From: Kaistella gelatinilytica
Lineage (GTDB): Bacteria; Bacteroidota; Bacteroidia; Flavobacteriales; Weeksellaceae
Direction: 5' to 3'
DNA: 64,000 nucleotides
Assembly (NCBI RefSeq): GCF_015679325.1
Contig: NZ_JADPVI010000002.1
Coordinates: 114,798-178,797, forward strand
Shown here: piece after piece, positions 62,048 through 64,000 of the stretch
How the letters are laid out: every line of letters begins with the position of its first letter
Position numbering within the stretch: position 1 is the first letter of the stretch
The notes under the pieces: model-generated
Told to the model about the DNA's origin: nothing
What the model saw: only the letters and a program-made list of their open reading frames with translations
Database searches by the model: none
Position numbers and translations under genes: made by a program

Positions 62048-64000
62048 TTAGTCCATCATCATTTCGTAATGATTTTTCCCAATAAATTCAAATATTTCTC
62101 TAAATACATCAAATAACAATTGTGGTTGCTCACTACTAATTTTCTGGTAATAGATACCATCTAATGCTGTTACTCTATGACTTTCATCATTAAGGGATGC
62201 TATAAATGCATATTTTATATAGTATTCTGGACTTTGTCGATCATCACCTAATATTGAACTCCATGCATCATTTCCTATTCCAATGAAGTGTACATAACTT
62301 TCGATTATTCTTCTCATAGAATTTGCAATTAAAATATTTAAGTTAGAATCTTGCGGAAGATTGGCTTTTAATTCCTTGATTGCGTCCCATAACATAGCAT
62401 AATCGTCTTTAATAGACTTATTATATCGTCCAGAAATATTAGAATTATTATTTATTTTCGATATTTTAAAATGCCAATAATCGGTACACATCGGTCTTTT
62501 ATCAAAAGAAACTTCTTTATAAAAGTATAGATTATGTGTGAATATAAATACCTGCGCAATATTTTCATTTTTAAACATTTTTTTATTTACGTTATCATTT
62601 CCTTTTCTAAGTATTAATTGGTGAATTAAGGATGAAACTACAAATAATGCTTGACTATCTAAGCTAGATACTGGATCATCAATTACTATTATTTTCTTTT
62701 TTGTACCATTATTGACTATGTCGTCCGTCCCTAAACATAATTGATAAAAATATAAGAATGAAATAAAACTTTTTTCTCCTTCACTTAATGTCCTGAAAAT
62801 TTGCTCATCACTACTTGAATTAGGTCTTTTTAAATAATATTGTGAAATATTATTGACCACCTCTTTTTCTTCAATTTCGAAACTTTCGAATCCTGAAGTA
62901 TTTAGTATTACATTAATATTCTCCACTGCATCTTGCGTAGTTACAGTTAATTGTCGCAATGCGTCAATTTCTTGTCTAGTAATTATTATGTTTTCGTCAT
63001 AAATAGCAATCATCTGATTTGCAAGTGAATATATTCTCTCATATTTACATTTTTTTATTTCAAACTCTTCAATCCTATTTTTACAGTTTGCTGTCATAAA
63101 TATCCAAACTTTAGAAATTAAATTACTTTTATTTTGATCTAATTCTATTAAACACTGGTTGTTGGCCTTGATTTTTTTTATTATTGTAGATAGTCCACTT
63201 TTAAGTGTATTAATAGAAGTTATTTCCTTCCGCTCATTTGAATTTTGAATTTTATTTGTAACAGAATCGATATTTGAATTAAATAATTGTTGCAATTGTA
63301 GATAGACATTAGATACAATATTATCCAAATTAAAAATATTTTGAATCGCTATAATATTTTCTAAAATAGAATTTGTTTTAATTTTGTATTGACTAAGTAA
63401 ATATTCTATTCGCTGAATTTGTAATTTTGACGTTTCATCAAAATATTGATCGAATTGAATTCTCAATTCAGCATCAATAGTTTCTTTTTGACAAAAAGGG
63501 CATATTGAATCATTTTCGTTTAGCAGTTCTACGCCTGTTTCTACCCAGTTTCTAGAATTCAACGCTTTTATTAGAGAATCTATATTTACATCTTCATTTC
63601 CAATTATAATTTCATTAAGAAGAGGTTGTAGTTCTTTTTCTAAAACCCTTAAATCTCTATACAAAGTAGAATTTACAGTTACTTCAATTTCTGTCAATTC
63701 TTTTTCATATAAATCATTATAGTTAGATGTCAATTCTGCAATTGTAGGTAGGGTATTTGGTACAGAATCTTTAAGTTCTTTAAGTTTATTAAGATGATTT
63801 GGTCTACTACCAGAATAGTCAAGATTTAGTTTTGACAATGGTGAAAAAGCATTTCTTTCTGTCCAACAATAGCTGAGCAGTTCTGTTTTTTTCGCCAGTT
63901 CATTATCCTCGACTTTTGGAATTAACAACTGCTTACTTAACTTTTGATCCTGCAATTGTCGAATTGTAGTGTGCTTCTCTGAAATCTGCCTATCAATTAT
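62048..64000 (-). CDS. RloC-like AAA ATPase (AAA_13 family), 5' end outside the window
   Basis: The frame stays open to base 64000; the apparent TTG start at 63955 is only internal, so Walker A is beyond the edge. In the visible 635 residues numbered from there: coiled coils with a zinc-hook-like CPFC (152-155), ABC-type signature LSEGEKSFISF (390-400), Walker B KIIVIDDPVSSLDS (421-434) and FTHN with the H-loop His474. The tail has MRRIIESY (Arg548-x3-Glu552) and ESHR (His593), reminiscent of the Arg/Glu/His set of PrrC/RloC tRNA anticodon nucleases. RloC genes usually lie beside restriction systems, as here. Confidence 0.75.
   Translation of the reverse strand: MIDRQISEKHTTIRQLQDQKLSKQLLIPKVEDNELAKKTELLSYCWTERNAFSPLSKLNLDYSGSRPNHLNKLKELKDSVPNTLPTIAELTSNYNDLYEKELTEIEVTVNSTLYRDLRVLEKELQPLLNEIIIGNEDVNIDSLIKALNSRNWVETGVELLNENDSICPFCQKETIDAELRIQFDQYFDETSKLQIQRIEYLLSQYKIKTNSILENIIAIQNIFNLDNIVSNVYLQLQQLFNSNIDSVTNKIQNSNERKEITSINTLKSGLSTIIKKIKANNQCLIELDQNKSNLISKVWIFMTANCKNRIEEFEIKKCKYERIYSLANQMIAIYDENIIITRQEIDALRQLTVTTQDAVENINVILNTSGFESFEIEEKEVVNNISQYYLKRPNSSSDEQIFRTLSEGEKSFISFLYFYQLCLGTDDIVNNGTKKKIIVIDDPVSSLDSQALFVVSSLIHQLILRKGNDNVNKKMFKNENIAQVFIFTHNLYFYKEVSFDKRPMCTDYWHFKISKINNNSNISGRYNKSIKDDYAMLWDAIKELKANLPQDSNLNILIANSMRRIIESYVHFIGIGNDAWSSILGDDRQSPEYYIKYAFIASLNDESHRVTALDGIYYQKISSEQPQLLFDVFREIFEFIGKNHYEMMMD

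Noticed and set aside
63953-63955. TTG as start of the RloC-like gene
   Set aside because: The frame is open upstream to the window edge and the protein lacks its Walker A part, so the true start is outside.

Overview
The window looks like chromosome of a low-GC Bacteroidota, most likely the Chryseobacterium/Kaistella branch of Flavobacteriia. The signs are: a type IX secretion sorting domain, a complete aerotolerance (Bat) cluster, an alanine-rich tail on ribosomal protein S16, and many promoters with the Bacteroidota -7 element TAnnTTTG (often with TTG 19-21 bases upstream) instead of -35/-10 boxes. No rRNA gene, complete tRNA gene, CRISPR array or IS transposase was found.

Bases 1-51,890 are core genome. 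In order: an ABC exporter (cut by the edge) with lptB; an ECF sigma factor and its membrane partner; rpoN and asnS; rimM and rpsP; a siderophore-type TonB receptor with a PepSY protein; an amino acid permease; an ABC-F ATPase; secreted proteins and a GH25 lysozyme; a deoC/tandem-aldehyde-dehydrogenase pair with an Lrp regulator; an endonuclease/phosphatase, trmD and ndh; a T9SS mini-protein; hemB; small membrane and RNA-modification genes (rlmB); the moxR-DUF58-batA-batB-batC-batD series (31.2-38.9 kb); then marC, mvaD, an acyl-CoA ligase, pdxJ, an MscS channel, ung and mutS2. Intergenic gaps carry two families of dispersed palindromic repeats and a short repeat with core CTTCGACAAGCTCAGT. The short repeat is once nested inside a longer one and once forms a four-unit tandem.

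From about 51,905 to the right edge the sequence is an AT-rich accessory island. Its left end is marked by 17 bp matching the 3' end of a minus-strand tRNA gene (part of the T loop, T stem, acceptor strand, discriminator base), followed in the tRNA's direction by an intrinsic terminator. This is the usual scar of integration into a tRNA gene. The island holds an unknown 369-aa protein, an excisionase-like helix-turn-helix protein, a 516-aa protein carrying the three palm/fingers motifs of the T7 RNA polymerase/DNA polymerase A superfamily, ArdA antirestriction protein and a serine recombinase. On the opposite strand follow a two-gene restriction-modification system (nuclease-methylase fusion plus specificity subunit, no translocase), a small PD-(D/E)XK protein and an RloC-like AAA ATPase that runs off the window.

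The most novel candidate is the 516-aa polymerase-like protein at 53,819-55,369, which sits where a mobile element would carry its replication gene. The second theme is a defence cluster in which ArdA, restriction-modification, a nuclease-fold protein and a possible tRNase ATPase lie next to each other on one element.
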